NCBI GenBank assembly: GCA_033063855.1
Contig: CP093829.1
Location: 23,157,537-23,221,536 of the forward strand
Source of the DNA: Smittia aterrima
Taxonomy: Eukaryota > Arthropoda > Insecta > Diptera > Chironomidae
Direction of reading: 5' to 3'
Length of the DNA stretch: 64,000 nt
Part shown: one piece after another, positions 63,532 to 64,000 of the stretch
How positions within the stretch are numbered: the stretch's first letter is position 1
Layout: every line of letters begins with the position of its first letter
The notes under the pieces: model-generated
Seen by the model: only the letters and a program-made list of their open reading frames with translations
Told to the model about the DNA's origin: nothing
The model's database searches: none
Translations under genes and position numbers: made by a program

Positions 63532-64000
63532 AATCGTTTTTTAAAAAATTCTTGCGACACAATCAAGTTTTAAGTTTATTTTTGAGACTTACGGATTTAT
63601 TTTCGATAAAAACTTGGACGATGATTTCAGTTGTGATCTGCCGCATTTTGGACGGAAATTTTTCTTCTTATTCATTTAAGTTCTTATCAGAAATCAATTT
63701 CGATTCACTACCAGCGCCTTAAGAAAATAAGCGGAAAGTGTAGGCACTCACCAAGAAATGGATTAATTAGATATAAAAAGAATGAAACGATTCATGTTTG
63801 TAATTTTATTTAAAATTAAATTTATTATTTTTAATCGAGAAAGTAAATAATATTTACTAAATATCAACGCTTCGAAGTGAGATCAAAATTTAAGTTCTTT
63901 AATTTCAGATTCTTAACCTTCCATTAAACTTGTTATTACAAGCTTCCCTGACCAGCTAATTTTTTATTTTAATTTATTTTAGATGCTTTATTTATTTCTT
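63532..64000. repeat. Direct repeat, right copy
   Basis: Second copy of the segment at 61,304-61,653, in the same orientation, with scattered substitutions and about 120 bp of extra sequence (around 63,692-63,830). The offset is 2,228 bp at the left part and 2,347 bp at the right part. The end of the copy aligns with the start of F-box coding sequence in the left copy. Confidence 0.85.
63988..64000 (-). CDS. 3' end of a further tandem F-box copy (partial, cut by window edge)
   Basis: On the minus strand the last 13 bases read Arg-Asn-Lys-stop in the frame that matches the C-terminus of the fourth F-box gene (also Arg-Asn-Lys-stop), preceded downstream by the same repeated flank. Too short to prove a gene; the inference rests on the aligned duplicate flank. 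Confidence 0.4.

Overview
This is eukaryotic, AT-rich DNA from an insect, most likely a nematoceran fly. A non-biting midge (Chironomidae) is my best guess. The encoded proteins resemble dipteran orthologues, and nearly every intron is about 50-60 bp with GT-AG ends and phases that fit. Species cannot be fixed from the sequence alone.

Layout. Positions 1-36,984 hold a single recognisable gene, grainyhead (grh), represented by one large N-terminal coding exon on the minus strand (17,681-18,741). Its 3' side opens into an intron that runs off the left edge of the window (more than 17 kb). Its 5' side faces about 18 kb with no convincing gene. This 37-kb stretch is low-complexity, non-coding DNA with microsatellites, and probably holds the cis-regulatory landscape of grh. 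From 36,985 to 64,000 the window becomes a dense block of small-intron genes: LDAH-like lipid-droplet hydrolase (+), SNF8/Vps22 of ESCRT-II (+), a torsin-like AAA+ protein (-), a DEG/ENaC (pickpocket) gene (-), DDX54/Dbp10 helicase (-), ZNHIT3 (+), a ZDHHC24-like protein (-), an F-box/leucine-rich protein (-), PPIL2 U-box cyclophilin (+), a paralogous F-box protein (-), a 97-residue NeuroD-like bHLH factor (+), a third F-box protein (-), MROH1 (+), a fourth F-box protein (-), and the last codons of what looks like a fifth F-box copy (-) at the right edge.

Function. Most right-hand genes are housekeeping: RNA helicase and snoRNP assembly, spliceosomal cyclophilin, ESCRT, lipid droplets. Interleaved are fast-evolving accessory families: an amiloride-type sodium channel family and an expanding F-box family that has spread among the housekeeping genes by local duplication. 

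Most striking observation. The DEG/ENaC locus reads, in one uninterrupted frame across seven exons, as two complete channel subunits joined head to tail (990 residues, four membrane segments, two pore motifs). The second subunit is encoded entirely in the last exon, with no introns. Other items worth attention are a ZDHHC protein whose catalytic cysteine is replaced (Asp-His-His-Asn), a torsin-like protein with an altered Walker B acid pair and an N-terminal anchor, mosaic sequence exchange between two F-box paralogues flanking PPIL2, and a miniature NeuroD-type bHLH gene.
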